Below the pieces are notes generated by a model. That model ran no database searches and had not been told where the DNA came from. It saw only the letters and a list, made by a program, of their open reading frames with translations. This document shows, in pieces, positions 35,601 to 45,300 of a stretch of 55,101 nucleotides of DNA. Origin of the DNA: an uncultured Lentisphaerota bacterium. Its GTDB lineage: Bacteria > Verrucomicrobiota > Kiritimatiellia > CAIQIC01. The DNA lies in assembly GCA_903889245.1 (NCBI GenBank), contig CAISWQ010000079.1:64876-119976 (forward strand), given 5' to 3'. The number at the start of each line of letters is the position of its first letter. Within the stretch, counting starts at the first letter, position 1. A program made the translations under genes and the position numbers.

Positions 35601-36363
35601 CGACTTCCGCAAATTCCCCGCGCAAAAGTCCGCCGCGGTGCAGCTGGAGAAAGGCCGCCTCTATCCGCTGAACGCGCTCGTCGCGAACCACCATTCCGTC
35701 GGCTCGCTCTCCGTGGCGTGGCTCAAGCCCGGCGCCAGCAAAACCGAAGTCATCCCCGCGGCGCATCTGTTCGTGACGCCCGACGGCCGCCAGCCCGGTG
35801 TGCGCCAGCGGATGTGGGGCGGCGTTTCCAAGATTCCCGACCTGCTGAAGCGGGCGGATTATCCCGAGGGCTTCCGGCGTACCGGCGGCATGTCCCTCGT
35901 GCTCGATGGCCGCAGCCAGTGCGTCGAGCTGCCGAAGGATGTCGCCGACTTCCAGCACTGTACCTACAACGCCGAGTTCAAGGCGACCGGCGGCGGCAAC
36001 GGCGCGCGGCTCTTCGAGTTCGCGAACCCGAACGGCGACGCCGTCTGGTGCAGCCCGTGGGAAAACGGGCGGCTCGTCTTTGGCATCCGGCAGGGCGCGA
36101 AGTTCGAGCAGGTCACCGCGGCGGCCATCCAGCCCGGCGTGTGGACCAGCGTGCAAATCGTCCTCGACGGCAAACGCGCCACGCTCTCTTTGAATGGCCG
36201 GAAGGTGGCGGAAAACAGCGCAATGACGCTCGCGCCGGAGAGCGTCCGCGCGACGCAGTGTTACCTCGGCCGCGGCCTCAAGGGCGGCTATCTCGGCGGC
36301 CTGCTCGACCGCTTCACCATCCACAGCGTGCCCCTCGCGGTACCCAACGCAGCCAAACCCTGA
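32689..36363 (+). CDS. Secreted LamG / zincin peptidase-like / hexapeptide helix / PA14 / LamG protein
   Basis: 1224 residues with a signal-type N-terminus. Domains in order: LamG-like ~120-262; a zincin-like domain ~275-560 with NPHELAHGWD (HELAH 384-388) and FWEAHANW (Glu ~403), reminiscent of DUF6055/Svx-type metalloproteins; and a hexapeptide left-handed beta-helix ~703-795 (AKVAATAYVGPQARVLGRAN and similar turns). A PA14-like domain follows at ~915-1025 (SGDYTFLVQGDDEAKLWIG), then a second LamG at ~1066-1215. This suggests a secreted peptidase that binds glycans, perhaps acting on glycoproteins; activity is inference. AAAGGGAG precedes the ATG. Single-gene unit behind promoter block 3. 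Confidence 0.82.
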   Translation: MKAAWAIVTARRLMLPVWAVLVASPGVGPAQALEKEVSLVTSQPVGELAVAGRLAIDLHAEFMVSRTLDKDTVLNWYNCGYSGGGRGTKVGGTFGDFGFQVSWQQRDEKYPHAVTVEKIRAVQFSGGQFLKGTFEVEPKLAGAQSMALEVWLRAASPARGAVILGWQSRDGKETSGALAFPEKFQGSDQWRHIVVNCTPEREDCYLDGVKVAGGPRALLIKAGHVLVLGGAAAEKPSFKGELAAVRLHDAALTEEELAHNFRGGVLLGTEMHTWWRTEPDKWFVVESEHFRHAIDKAEMAKWTPQQRKEFDQRVPDMFRLAELVYHSYSERLALRSAVVSRRPEKRGDGIKYKTPIQPTDGGNFMGCDDDFGWACQGPGFINPHELAHGWDVMTGNMQGNFWEAHANWPQTYNGIYQTMPPGCVSLVCSCCPANGRDYYHDRLMFDHLAQLPEYGPMFIAKLWFDGPMPGEDTPYPWLTFSRINPYPERTLAQEYTKMAMRNVTWDYATFAEAGEGQGNTPYGNFGVPSAENLFRQDAAHHQQEIQRFARIILERVPYAGDWWRVPREQAPQQLGWNICPLTCQPGTVSATLAGYANPQRGADWRAGFVSVDAGGQSTYGEIFAPGKTHSFTVKPDARELFLVVCAVPTNIRAVDMVGDFRGFDQEPFPYAVKFTGCAPLNVMLPGKTTDRGAKHPNGGGFVAASAKVAATAYVGPQARVLGRANITGRARIEGYAVVNDATVGDDAVVSGHALITERAQVGGRARVRDYAVVKAKSTLQGHARLLEHATLASQKTCGDDVTVKGVAHVYGGNQSGTTLMDGFYAKGNELTKGKWFTWSWGQGKNPGEVEEDFGGLYADYDFEQEHAWMARDAFGASWGYLLNAPKFALDEQRAKKTSTLRKPEAVLPKLEVEAGGGNYVLQLAAYLAPPASGDYTFLVQGDDEAKLWIGDAGKTTAERELCSNPFFAGYHDFRKFPAQKSAAVQLEKGRLYPLNALVANHHSVGSLSVAWLKPGASKTEVIPAAHLFVTPDGRQPGVRQRMWGGVSKIPDLLKRADYPEGFRRTGGMSLVLDGRSQCVELPKDVADFQHCTYNAEFKATGGGNGARLFEFANPNGDAVWCSPWENGRLVFGIRQGAKFEQVTAAAIQPGVWTSVQIVLDGKRATLSLNGRKVAENSAMTLAPESVRATQCYLGRGLKGGYLGGLLDRFTIHSVPLAVPNAAKP

Positions 36364-36400
36364 CGCAACACCACTACACAAGCCCGGTGCGGCTATGGTT

Positions 36401-36447
36401 TTCCAAGCATTGGACATGGTGATGGAAAAAATTTCCAAGCCTTGGAA
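36401..36447. repeat. TTCCAANNNTTGGAA array F, two units, 32-bp period
   Basis: Units start at 36401 (TTCCAAGCATTGGAC, one mismatch) and 36433 (perfect). The array ends 14 bp before promoter block 4, the same gap as between array D and block 1. Confidence 0.82.
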
Positions 36448-36461
36448 GACTGGCGCAGGGC

Positions 36462-36530
36462 AAGTCAAAAATGGATAGCAAGAGGTCAAGATTGGCGCTT
36501 CCCCGCGGCAGGCCGTACCGCTAGGTTGTG
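36462..36530 (+). promoter_or_regulatory. Fucosidase-regulon promoter block, copy 4
   Basis: Half sites AAGTCAAAAATGG at 36462 and AGGTCAAGATTGG at 36483 are 21 bp apart, then CGCTT, 19 bases and GCTAGGTTGTG, with TAGGTT at 36522. It heads the six-gene unit running to 48524, including two GH29 genes. The distal half site is the most diverged of the five. Confidence 0.8.
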
Positions 36531-36566
36531 CGCCGGTCGGCGCAACCGGGAATCTAGGAGCAACAC

Positions 36567-38861
36567 ATGAAGTCAGCGTGGGCGATGATGGCGGCGCTGG
36601 GGCTGCTAATGCCGGCGGGGGCCGCGCCTGAGCCGCTCAAACCGGCGGGGGCCAGGGCCAGTTCCACCTATGAAAAGTATGCGGCCGCCAAGACGGTGGA
36701 TGGCGAGGTCAGCGATGCCTCGCGTTGGATCAGCAAGAAGTCGGACCAGCCGGCGTGGCTGGAGATCAGCCTCGGTTCCACGCAGAAGTTGGCGGGCGTA
36801 CATCTCTACTCCGGCTACGGCAAGGACACACCACTGGATAGTTTCGCCCTCCAATTCTGGAGCGGCGGGCAGTGGCAGGATATCCCCTCGGCCAAGGTTG
36901 CCAACAACCAGGAGCTCGCGCTGGCCATCGCGTTCGACGACACCGTGCCGGTGGTCACCGACCGGCTGCGGCTGTGGGTGACAAAATCGCACCAGGGCAT
37001 CGCGCGCGTGAAGGAAGTGGTGATCTGGCCCGCGTCGGTCGGCGATCTGCCGCCGTTGCCGGCGTCGGCAGCCAAGTTGCAGGCGCAGCCGCAGGCGGCC
37101 ATTCCGCCGCTCTACCTCAACCAGAGCGGCTTCAACCTCGGCAAGCCCAAGCGCTTCACGGCGCCGACGCTGCCGGACGGGACGAAGTTCGCGGTGCGCC
37201 CGGCGCAAGGCGGCGACGCGCTGCTGGAGGGCGTGCTGCAAAATCACGTCGGCGATTTCTCGGCGTTCAATCCGGCGAACGCGCAGGATTACGTGGTCGA
37301 GGCCGGCGGGTTGCGGTCAGTGCCGTTCCGCGTCGGGCCGTGGTGGCTGGAGCGGGTGACCTACCAAGGTGCGGTGGACTTCATGGTGGACAGCCGGCAC
37401 TACGTGGGCAACTCGCGCGCGCCGTGCAAGGGCTCCTATGGCTGGCGTGACGATCATCACTTCGGCTGGGAACTGCACACGCTGGTGCCGCAGTGGCTCT
37501 CGAACCCCTCGGCCTATGAGCGCATGCCGCGCCAGGTCAAGTATGAGCGGGCCAAGGACCCGAAGTTGTGGGGGAAGCTGGAGCCCTACCGCGAGGACGC
37601 GCCCGATCTCGTGAAGCTGATCCACTGGGGCGCGGACGTGATCGTCACCGAGGAACTCACGCATGAACTGATCAAGGCGCAGCTCGCCTACTTCCTCTAC
37701 GCGTGGCCGACGCTGCAGCGCCATCTGCCAGAGCAGAACTATCGCGTGGTGCGCGACTACGCGTTCGCGCATTGGACCGGGGACAAGGCCGACCGGAAGT
37801 ATCCCTATGACGAAAGCCCGGAGCACAATCTGCTCGCGCTCAAGACCAAGGTGGGCACGACGAAGGGCGCCTATCCGCCGGGCTTCTCCATCGAGCCGAA
37901 CCTGCTGATGTTTGAGGTGGCCAGGCGCGAGCAGCGACCGGACGCGGAGCGTTTCTTCGAGGCCGCGCACAAGCAGGCCGCATGGCTGATCGCCAACCTC
38001 GACTGGAACGAGCCGCTGACGACCAAGGGCCAGCGCATGAGCGAGTTCATCACGCTGACCGGGCTGGGCCATTTCCTCCGCGTCTATCCCGACCGCGCGC
38101 CGCCGGGCCTCGCGGCGAAGATCGCGGCGTGGGCGCAGGTGGTCATCCGGCGCTCGTCGAACATGTGGGATTTCCGCAAGCTCGATGACGGGGCCAAGTG
38201 GACGCCGATGGGCGAGAAGCCGACGATGTGGAACGAACCGGGCAACGTGCTCGGCCTGCCCGCCGCGCTGCTGGCCGCGCGCGAGGTGCTCACCGATGCG
38301 GCCACGCGGGCGCGGCTCGAGGAGCTGGTCTACGCGCACTTCGACAACGGCTTTGGCCGCAACCCGGTCGGCCGGCACTTCTCGTTCGATGCGCCGCGCG
38401 AGATCGAGGGCGTCGAGTTCGGCTGGTTCAAGTTTCTGCCGGGCGGTATCGGCCAGCTCGCCGCGGCCCGCTTTGTGATAGATGGCAGCCCGAAGGACGG
38501 CCACTATCCCTATCACCCCGAGAAGGGCGACTTCGGCTGGACCGAGGGCTGGGTGCAATTCAACGCCGCCTTCGATATCAGCCTTGCGTGGCTGGCCTTC
38601 GCGGAGACGCAGCTCGCGCTCACGCGGGAGGGCGACGAGGTCGCCATCCGCCTGCGCGCGCCGCTGAACTTCGACTACACCAAGGTCGAGACCGGCACGG
38701 TGCAGGTGCGCGTCGGCGGCGGCGCGTGGCAGCCGCTGACCGTGACCGAGGAATCCGCCAGTTCCTTCTTCCTTTCCGGCCGCGTCAAGGCGCCGCCCGG
38801 CGCAGCGGTCGAGGCCGCCTACGGCTTTGGTTATCTGGGGCGCAACGCCAAGGTGAAATAA
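36567..38861 (+). CDS. Secreted GH9-like glycosidase with N-terminal discoidin and cellulase-type Ig-like domains
   Basis: 764 residues with a signal peptide (MKSAWAMMAALGLLMPAGAA). Residues ~25-155 are discoidin-like (AAKTVDGEVSDASRWISKKS). LYLNQSGFNLGKPKRFTAP (~190) matches the Ig-like domain that precedes GH9 catalytic domains. The remainder is an alpha/alpha barrel (WRDDHHFGWELHTLVPQWL, DLVKLIHWGADVI, GWTEGWVQFNAAFDISLAWLAF). A GH9-like endo- or exo-glycosidase is likely; I could not place every catalytic acid with confidence. First gene behind promoter block 4, with CTAGGAG as ribosome-binding site; its stop shares one base with the next start (TAATG). Confidence 0.78.
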   Translation: MKSAWAMMAALGLLMPAGAAPEPLKPAGARASSTYEKYAAAKTVDGEVSDASRWISKKSDQPAWLEISLGSTQKLAGVHLYSGYGKDTPLDSFALQFWSGGQWQDIPSAKVANNQELALAIAFDDTVPVVTDRLRLWVTKSHQGIARVKEVVIWPASVGDLPPLPASAAKLQAQPQAAIPPLYLNQSGFNLGKPKRFTAPTLPDGTKFAVRPAQGGDALLEGVLQNHVGDFSAFNPANAQDYVVEAGGLRSVPFRVGPWWLERVTYQGAVDFMVDSRHYVGNSRAPCKGSYGWRDDHHFGWELHTLVPQWLSNPSAYERMPRQVKYERAKDPKLWGKLEPYREDAPDLVKLIHWGADVIVTEELTHELIKAQLAYFLYAWPTLQRHLPEQNYRVVRDYAFAHWTGDKADRKYPYDESPEHNLLALKTKVGTTKGAYPPGFSIEPNLLMFEVARREQRPDAERFFEAAHKQAAWLIANLDWNEPLTTKGQRMSEFITLTGLGHFLRVYPDRAPPGLAAKIAAWAQVVIRRSSNMWDFRKLDDGAKWTPMGEKPTMWNEPGNVLGLPAALLAAREVLTDAATRARLEELVYAHFDNGFGRNPVGRHFSFDAPREIEGVEFGWFKFLPGGIGQLAAARFVIDGSPKDGHYPYHPEKGDFGWTEGWVQFNAAFDISLAWLAFAETQLALTREGDEVAIRLRAPLNFDYTKVETGTVQVRVGGGAWQPLTVTEESASSFFLSGRVKAPPGAAVEAAYGFGYLGRNAKVK

Positions 38862-40603
38862 TGAAAAACAAAATCATGCTGGCTTTCCTGCTGGCGCTGG
38901 TAGCGGTGCGGGCCGAGGAGTCCATGGACAAGCTGTGGGGCTCGGCGGGCGTCAAGGGCGGTACAAAGGCCGAGCGGATGGCGCTGTTCCGCGACGGCAA
39001 CTACGGGATGTTCATCCACTGGGGCCTGTTCTCGCACCTCGGCGGGCAGTGGCGCGGCCAGACGTTCTACGGCATCGGCGAGTGGATCAAGCGGCAGATG
39101 AAAATCTCCGAGAGCGACTACATGGCGCTGGCCAAGGAGTTCAATCCCTCCGACTTCGACGCCCGCGAAATCGCGCGCGTCGCCAAGGCCGCGGGGATGA
39201 AGTGGATCATCATCACCTCGAAGCATCACGAGGGCTTTGCGATGTTCAAGTCGGCGCACCCGTTCAACATCGTGGACGCCACGCCGTTCCACCGCGACCC
39301 GATGAAGGAACTCGCCGCCGCGTGCCGCGAGGCGGGGCTCGGCTTCGGCTTCTACTACTCGCACAACCAGGACTGGACCGCGCCCGGCGGCAGCGGCGGC
39401 CCGGCGCAGAATCCCGACGGCACGCCCGCGACGTTCGAGAAATATTTCCGCGAGAAGTGCTACCCGCAGGTGAAGGAGATTTGCACGCAGTACGGACCGC
39501 TCAACTATATCTGGTTCGACACGCCCGGCCGGATACCCAAGGAGTTCGTGATGGAGCTGGCCGAGCTCGTGCGCAAGACGCAGCCGGGCGCGCTGCTGTG
39601 CAGCCGCATTGGCTACGACATGGGCGACTACGTCAGCAAGGGCGACATGGAAGTGCCGCCGCGTAACATCGAGGGCGACTGGGAGACGTGCGACACGACC
39701 AACGACTCCTGGTCATACGCCTGGTATGACCAGAACTGGAAGGACGCGCGCGAAATCCTGCTGCGGTTGGTCCAGACGGTCGGGCGCGGCGGCACCTACC
39801 TGCTGAACATCGGCCCTGACGGCAAGGGCCGCGTGCCGCCACAGGTGGCGAAGTATCTGGTGAAGGCCGGCGAGTGGATCAAGCGCTACCCGCAGGTGGT
39901 CTATGGCGCCGGCCCTTCGCCGTTCGGCCACGCGCTACCGTGGGGCGATGCGACGACGCAAAGCAACACACTCAACCTCGTCGTGTTCGATTGGCCCGGC
40001 GATGGCCAGTTGTGGCTGCCCGGCTTGCAGTCAGAAATTGCCAGCGCCACGCTCATCGGCAGTTCCGCGCCGGTGACGTGGACGAAGCGCGGCACGTGGA
40101 CGGCGTTTCAACTGCCCGCCGCACGACCGGACGCGCCCGCGGCGGTCATCGCCGTGCAACTCAAGGGCGCGCCCAAGGCCGACCAGACGCTGGGTGTGTA
40201 TCCGAATGCGCCGGCCACCTTGCTGGTCGAGTTCGCCGAGGTGCAGAACGCGGAGAAGAAGGAGAACCGCTGGATGGAAAAATTCGGCGAGTGGAAGCAC
40301 GCCACGCAGATCAGCAAGTGGCAGCCGGATGGCAAGGCGGTCTGGAGCGTGGATGTGTGTGCGGCGGGCGATTACCGGCTGGACCTCGTCTATAAGGGCG
40401 AGGGCCGGCCCGTGTGGCGGATCGAGAGCGATGAAGGCGTGACGCTGCAAAACCAGCAGGCGGCCTCGGCGATTTATCACGCGCAGCCGATGGGCCTGCT
40501 GACCTTCAAGACACCGGGAAAGCGCACGCTGACCGTCACGCTCGTCGAGGGCGACCGTGCCAAGACCAGCCTCGAAGCGCTGCGCTTGAGCCCGGCGGAA
40601 TAA
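38861..40603 (+). CDS. Secreted GH29 alpha-L-fucosidase
   Basis: 580 residues with a signal peptide (MKNKIMLAFLLALVAVRAE). GH29 motifs: LFRDGNYGMFIHWGLFSHL, MKWIIITSKHHEGFAMFKS, LGFGFYYSHNQDWTAPGG and NYIWFDTPG with the nucleophile Asp ~220; WETCDTTNDSWSY and GGTYLLNIGPDGKG follow. The C-terminal ~110 residues (ATLLVEFAEVQNAE...GDYRLDLVYKGEG) form a beta-sandwich found after some fucosidases. The start overlaps the GH9-like stop by one base and AAGGTGA precedes it; the longer in-frame frame to 38198 is inside the neighbour. Confidence 0.94.
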   Translation: MKNKIMLAFLLALVAVRAEESMDKLWGSAGVKGGTKAERMALFRDGNYGMFIHWGLFSHLGGQWRGQTFYGIGEWIKRQMKISESDYMALAKEFNPSDFDAREIARVAKAAGMKWIIITSKHHEGFAMFKSAHPFNIVDATPFHRDPMKELAAACREAGLGFGFYYSHNQDWTAPGGSGGPAQNPDGTPATFEKYFREKCYPQVKEICTQYGPLNYIWFDTPGRIPKEFVMELAELVRKTQPGALLCSRIGYDMGDYVSKGDMEVPPRNIEGDWETCDTTNDSWSYAWYDQNWKDAREILLRLVQTVGRGGTYLLNIGPDGKGRVPPQVAKYLVKAGEWIKRYPQVVYGAGPSPFGHALPWGDATTQSNTLNLVVFDWPGDGQLWLPGLQSEIASATLIGSSAPVTWTKRGTWTAFQLPAARPDAPAAVIAVQLKGAPKADQTLGVYPNAPATLLVEFAEVQNAEKKENRWMEKFGEWKHATQISKWQPDGKAVWSVDVCAAGDYRLDLVYKGEGRPVWRIESDEGVTLQNQQAASAIYHAQPMGLLTFKTPGKRTLTVTLVEGDRAKTSLEALRLSPAE

Positions 40604-40617
40604 ATGGAGCGCCGCGC

Positions 40618-42303
40618 ATGATGTCCAGCCCGCCCGTTTCCAAGGCTTGGAAAATCGCAGCCCTGCTCGTTCCAATCCTTGGAAACGTGTGTGCTTCCGC
40701 GCAGTCGCTGCCGGCGTTTCCCGGCGCGGAGGGCTTCGGCGCGTGCTCCACGGGCGGGCGCGGCGGCGATGTCTATACGGTCGCGAATCTGAACGCCTCC
40801 GGTCCCGGCTCGTTCGCCGAGGGGCTCGCGACCGCGCCGCCGCAGGGGCGCACGATCGTCTTCGCGGTCAGCGGCTACATCCCCATCCGCAAGCTGAAGC
40901 TCAAGGCCTCCAACATCACCATCGCCGGGCAGACGGCGCCGGGCGATGGCGTCGCACTGCGGGGCAGCATTTTCTGGATCTCCGGCAGCAACGTGGTGAT
41001 CCGGTTCATGCGTTTCCGGCGCGGCGTGGATCGCGACGGCGGCGACTGTGTGGAAACCGATAGTGGCGCCCGCAACCTGCTGCTCGATCATTGCGACGCC
41101 ATGTTCTCGACCGACGAAAACTTTTCGATGTTCAAAACGGCGCCGCCGACCATGACGTTCCAGTGGTCCATCAACGCGTGGGGGCTGCAAACGCACTCGG
41201 CCGGCGGGTTGTGGATGGTGGACCATACGACGGTGCATCACTCGCTCTGGGCGCACAACCACACGCGCAATCCCAAGGTGATCCGGCCGCTCGCGTTCGA
41301 CTGGGCGAACAACGTCACCTTCGGCTGGGACATCGGGATGAACCTCGCCGGCGCCGACGTGCCCGGCGCCTACAAGGTCAACCTGCGCGGCAGCACGTTC
41401 ATCCACGGCGGCAAGGCGCGCGACGCGGTGTTCGGCGGCGGCCAGACCAACGGCGTCACCTCGTTTCACGTCCATGTGAGCGACTGCGCCTTCGATGGCA
41501 ACGGCAATGGCCGGCTCGATGTCTCCGCCGCCGATCACAACATCATCGCCAAGGACAGCCTCTATCACAAACAGCCGGCGCCGTTCCCGCAGACCCTCAA
41601 GGCCGATCCCGCCGCGCCGCGCGACCCGGTGCTGGGCGTGCCCGTGACGCTCGACGACCGGGCCACCGCTTACAAGAAGGTGCTCTCCCACGTCGGCCCG
41701 CTGCGCCTGGAACTTGATCCCGCCAAGCCGCTGCGCGACGAGGCCGATGCGCTGCTCATTCGCGATGTCGCCCAGCAACATCGCCGCATCATCAGCCACG
41801 AAAAGGAACTTGGCCTGGGCGATGGCGGTTGCGGCGCGCTGAAGTCCGCGCCCGCGCCGGTGGATGGCGATGGCGACGGCATGCCCGACTACTACGAGAC
41901 CGCGCTTGGCTGGGAGGCGACGAAGCAGGACCACAACACGCCGCTCGCCGGCAACGGCGGGAAAATTTCCGGGGTGACCTTTTTCCCGACCGGCACCGCC
42001 GCGGGCTACACGAGGCTGGAGGAATATCTGCACTTCTGCGCCAGCCCGCACGGCGTTGTTGCCTCCGGCGGCAGCGTGATGGTGGACCTGAAAAAGTTCA
42101 CCAGCGGTTTCACGGCCTCACCGAAATTCACCGTGGCGCAGGTCCTGGGCGGCAGCGTGATGACCGGCGGGCCGGGCGGCAGTCAGGTCACGTTCAAGCC
42201 CGCGCCAGGCCACACCGGCCGCGCGCGTTTTGATTTTACCGTCAGGGACAGCGAGGGCAGCCAGTGGACACAGACGTGCGTGCTGGTGGTACTCAAACCA
42301 TGA
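40618..42303 (+). CDS. Secreted pectate lyase-like (PL1-type) protein with repeat-encoded signal peptide
   Basis: 561 residues. The mature part begins AFPGAEGFGACSTGGRGGDVY, the hallmark of PL1-type bacterial pectate lyases, and continues as a parallel beta-helix (ITIAGQTAPGDGVALRG, VVIRFMRFRRG, LLLDHCDAMFSTDENFSM). A calcium-loop segment DGDGDGMPDYYETALG follows at ~415, then a beta-rich C-terminus. It should cleave polygalacturonate-type chains by elimination. The signal peptide (SKAWKIAALLVPILGNVCASA) is encoded by two TTCCAA...TTGGAA palindromes, yet has a fitting n-, h- and c-region. GGAG lies upstream of the ATG at 40618; no better start exists downstream. Confidence 0.88.
   Translation: MMSSPPVSKAWKIAALLVPILGNVCASAQSLPAFPGAEGFGACSTGGRGGDVYTVANLNASGPGSFAEGLATAPPQGRTIVFAVSGYIPIRKLKLKASNITIAGQTAPGDGVALRGSIFWISGSNVVIRFMRFRRGVDRDGGDCVETDSGARNLLLDHCDAMFSTDENFSMFKTAPPTMTFQWSINAWGLQTHSAGGLWMVDHTTVHHSLWAHNHTRNPKVIRPLAFDWANNVTFGWDIGMNLAGADVPGAYKVNLRGSTFIHGGKARDAVFGGGQTNGVTSFHVHVSDCAFDGNGNGRLDVSAADHNIIAKDSLYHKQPAPFPQTLKADPAAPRDPVLGVPVTLDDRATAYKKVLSHVGPLRLELDPAKPLRDEADALLIRDVAQQHRRIISHEKELGLGDGGCGALKSAPAPVDGDGDGMPDYYETALGWEATKQDHNTPLAGNGGKISGVTFFPTGTAAGYTRLEEYLHFCASPHGVVASGGSVMVDLKKFTSGFTASPKFTVAQVLGGSVMTGGPGGSQVTFKPAPGHTGRARFDFTVRDSEGSQWTQTCVLVVLKP
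40638..40684. repeat. TTCCAANNNTTGGAA array G, two units, inside the pectate lyase signal peptide
   Basis: Perfect palindromes TTCCAAGGCTTGGAA (40638) and TTCCAATCCTTGGAA (40670) are 32 bp apart. They encode SKAWK and VPILGN in the signal peptide of the pectate lyase. Confidence 0.9.
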
Positions 42304-42344
42304 AGCCCTCCAGGATTAAGCAGCCCGAAAATAAGGCGGCAACC

Positions 42345-45300
42345 ATGAAGCATAGCCTCATGCTCGGAGCGCTGGCGTTCGCGCTGGCGGCGGAGGGCGG
42401 CACGGTGGGGCGTACCGACCTGGAAACGCTGAAAACACCGGTCTATCAAGCCGCCGGCACGGCGTTTGTGCGCCACAACGGAGACCGGTTCAACAACCGG
42501 CCGCTGTACTGCAATCAGATCAGCGCGATCGTGCTCGCTGGCGACCGGCCGCTGGTGCGGTTCGGCACCGGCACGGTGCTGCACGGCACGTTTATGGCGG
42601 CGTTGGTGCGTGGCGACCGGGCGAAGTGGTTGCACGATTTCTCCGACATCACCGCGAAGTATCGCGCGGATCATATGGAATGGCTGCTCAAGGATGCCGG
42701 CTTCGGCGACACGACCCTGACGCTCGATGCGGTACCGGCAGCCAAGGGCGCGGGGATGGCGTTGCGGCTGCGGCTGGAGAACATACAGGCCGGTGACCGG
42801 TTGATCTGGGTTTGCGGCGGAACGGTCCGGCAGCCGAAGAGCATGTTGGATGTGTGGGATGTGACGACGGCCGGGCGCGAGAAGATATTGGCGAAAGGCT
42901 TCGCACCGGACGATTGCCTTGAAGATCGGGTGAAGATCGCTGGTGACCGGTTCATGGTCGAGATCAACGACGGCAAGCCCGTCATCATGACCGGCCAGTG
43001 CAGCGCGGCTTCCCAAATGTCTGTCGCGGATGCGTCGGCATGGAGCGATCCGCTGAAGTTGTTGGCGAGCGCCGGCCAGCAGCGGCCGCTGGCGTGTGGC
43101 GTGGTGGAGTTGGCCAAACAGCAGGAAATTTGTTGGGCGGTGCGCGGTGGCCGGCCCAGCCCGGAGCCGGCAGCCGCGGTGTTCGCGGCCGGGTTGCAGC
43201 GCGCGGAAGATATCGGGCGGAGGATCGTTGTGGATACGCCCGATGCGCAACTCAACGCGCTGGTCGGCGCTTCGAGCGCGGTGATGGATGGCGTGTTCCG
43301 CGACGGAATCTTCACGCACTCCGGGATGCGCTGGGGCGTGCCGCTGCTCGGTTGGCGCACGCTGTTCGGCGGCACGGCGTACGGCTGGCATGACCGGGTG
43401 CTGACGCAGGCGCGCACGTGCCTCGCAAAGCAGATCACCGCGTCCGACAAGATCAGCGCGAAGGCCGATGCGAAGACCGGTTTGAGCTGCCAGTCGCTTG
43501 ACTCGCGGTTGTTCGGGAAAGGCCGCGTGGCTCTTCATCATCCATGGCACTATGACATGCAGAGCCAGTTCTTCGATCAACTCATCCACGCGTGGCGCTG
43601 GACCGGCGACGCGGAACTGGAAAAGATTTTGCGTCCCGCGCTGGAACTGCATCTTGAATACATCCGCGACTGTTTTGATCCCGATGACGACGGCCTTTAC
43701 GAGAGCTACGCCAACACGTGGCCGACGGATGATCAGTGGTACAACGGTGGCGGCACCGCGGAGGAAACCGCCTACGCCTACACCGGTCACAAGGCTGCGC
43801 TTGAACTGGCACGCCGCGCTGGTGATAGCGCCGCCGTGAAACGCCACGAGGCCCGGCTGGCGAAAATCCAACGGAGCTTCATGGAGAAGCTGTGGATTCC
43901 ATCGAAGCAATATGTCGGCGCGTATGTCGAACAGGGCGGGCTGGGGCGGTTGCACGAGGACTGCTGGCTGTACGCGATCTTCTGCCCGATTGACGCCGGA
44001 ATGCTCGATACTGTGAAGGCCGCGCAAGCGCTGCACTACACCGAGTGGGGACTCGAACGCGAGCAGATGCCCTACGGTGGCGAGCGCGTCTGGCCATCGA
44101 ACTGGGTGCCGAGCATCTGGTCGTTGCGCGAGATGTGGCCCGGCGACAACTACCACCTCGCGCTCGCCTATTTCCAAACCGGCCTCGCCGATGACGGCTG
44201 GTCGGTGCTGCGCGGGACGTTTCCCCACATGGCGTTCTACGGCCCCGTGCCCGGCGATCTGGGCTATCCCTGCGGCGGGACCGACTTCAACGATTGCGCC
44301 AGCATGTTCTGTCGCGTGGTGGTCGAGGGACTGTTCGGCTACCGCCCGGATTATCCCAACCAGAGCGTGACCATCGCCCCGCAGTTCCCGGGTGACTGGA
44401 ACCGTGCCGCGATCACGACGCCGGATTTCTCGCTGAACTACCGGCAGGGCCGATACGAAGTCACTCTCGCCAAACCGGCCACCCTTCAGTTCCGGCTGCC
44501 GGTGCGAGTGGCGAACCTCAAGCGCGTGCTCGTCAACGGCCAGCCCGCCCAATACCGGCTCGAGCCTGCCTTCGGCTACGGCGCGCTGCTCGTGACGGTG
44601 CCGGCCTGCGCGAAGGCGGAGGTCGTTTTGGAAACCAGTGGCGACGTGGTCAACACTCCCGTGGTCGCCAAGACCGGCGAGAAACCGGAATTGGCGGTGG
44701 CCCAGTTGGAGGGCGCTGTGCCGCGCTACCAAGTCACGAAGGTCCGGCCGCTGCCGCCGCTGGTCAGCAAGCCCCCGCAGGTGCCGGCCGGCGCGAAATG
44801 GGCAACCCTCGACATGGCCGGCAGCTTCAATGGCGATGTCCGCACGATTTTCCAGCAGCAGTATCTCACGCCGCGTCCGAACACATGCTCGCTGCGGCTG
44901 GCGACGGACGGCTATTCCACCTGGCAGATGATGCTCAACCCGAAACACAAGCCGCCGGAGATCAAGCTCGATAAGCCCGGCGAACCGGTGATGACTCCGC
45001 AGGGCGTGCCCTTCGGCAAGATCGGCGCGGAAAAAAATATCGCGTTCACGTCGCTGTGGGATAACTGGCCCCGGCGCGTCAGCGTACCGGTGAACAAGGC
45101 CGGTGACGCGGTGTGGCTGCTGGTCTGCGGCTTCACGCCGCCGATGCAGGGCCGCATCGCCAATGCCGAATTGCGCTTCCGCTATGCCGATGGCGCGGAA
45201 GAAAAACTGGAACTGGTGCCGCCGCTCAACCTCTGGTCGCTCTGCCCGTTTGGCGGGGTGGACTATAACTACAAGCGCGATGGCTTCGCTCTGCCGCAGG

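Noticed and set aside
42300-42344. Start of the DUF4450 gene at 42300 (ATGA overlap)
   Set aside because: Possible through coupling, but it adds a polar tail before an otherwise complete signal peptide at 42345; kept only as an alternative.
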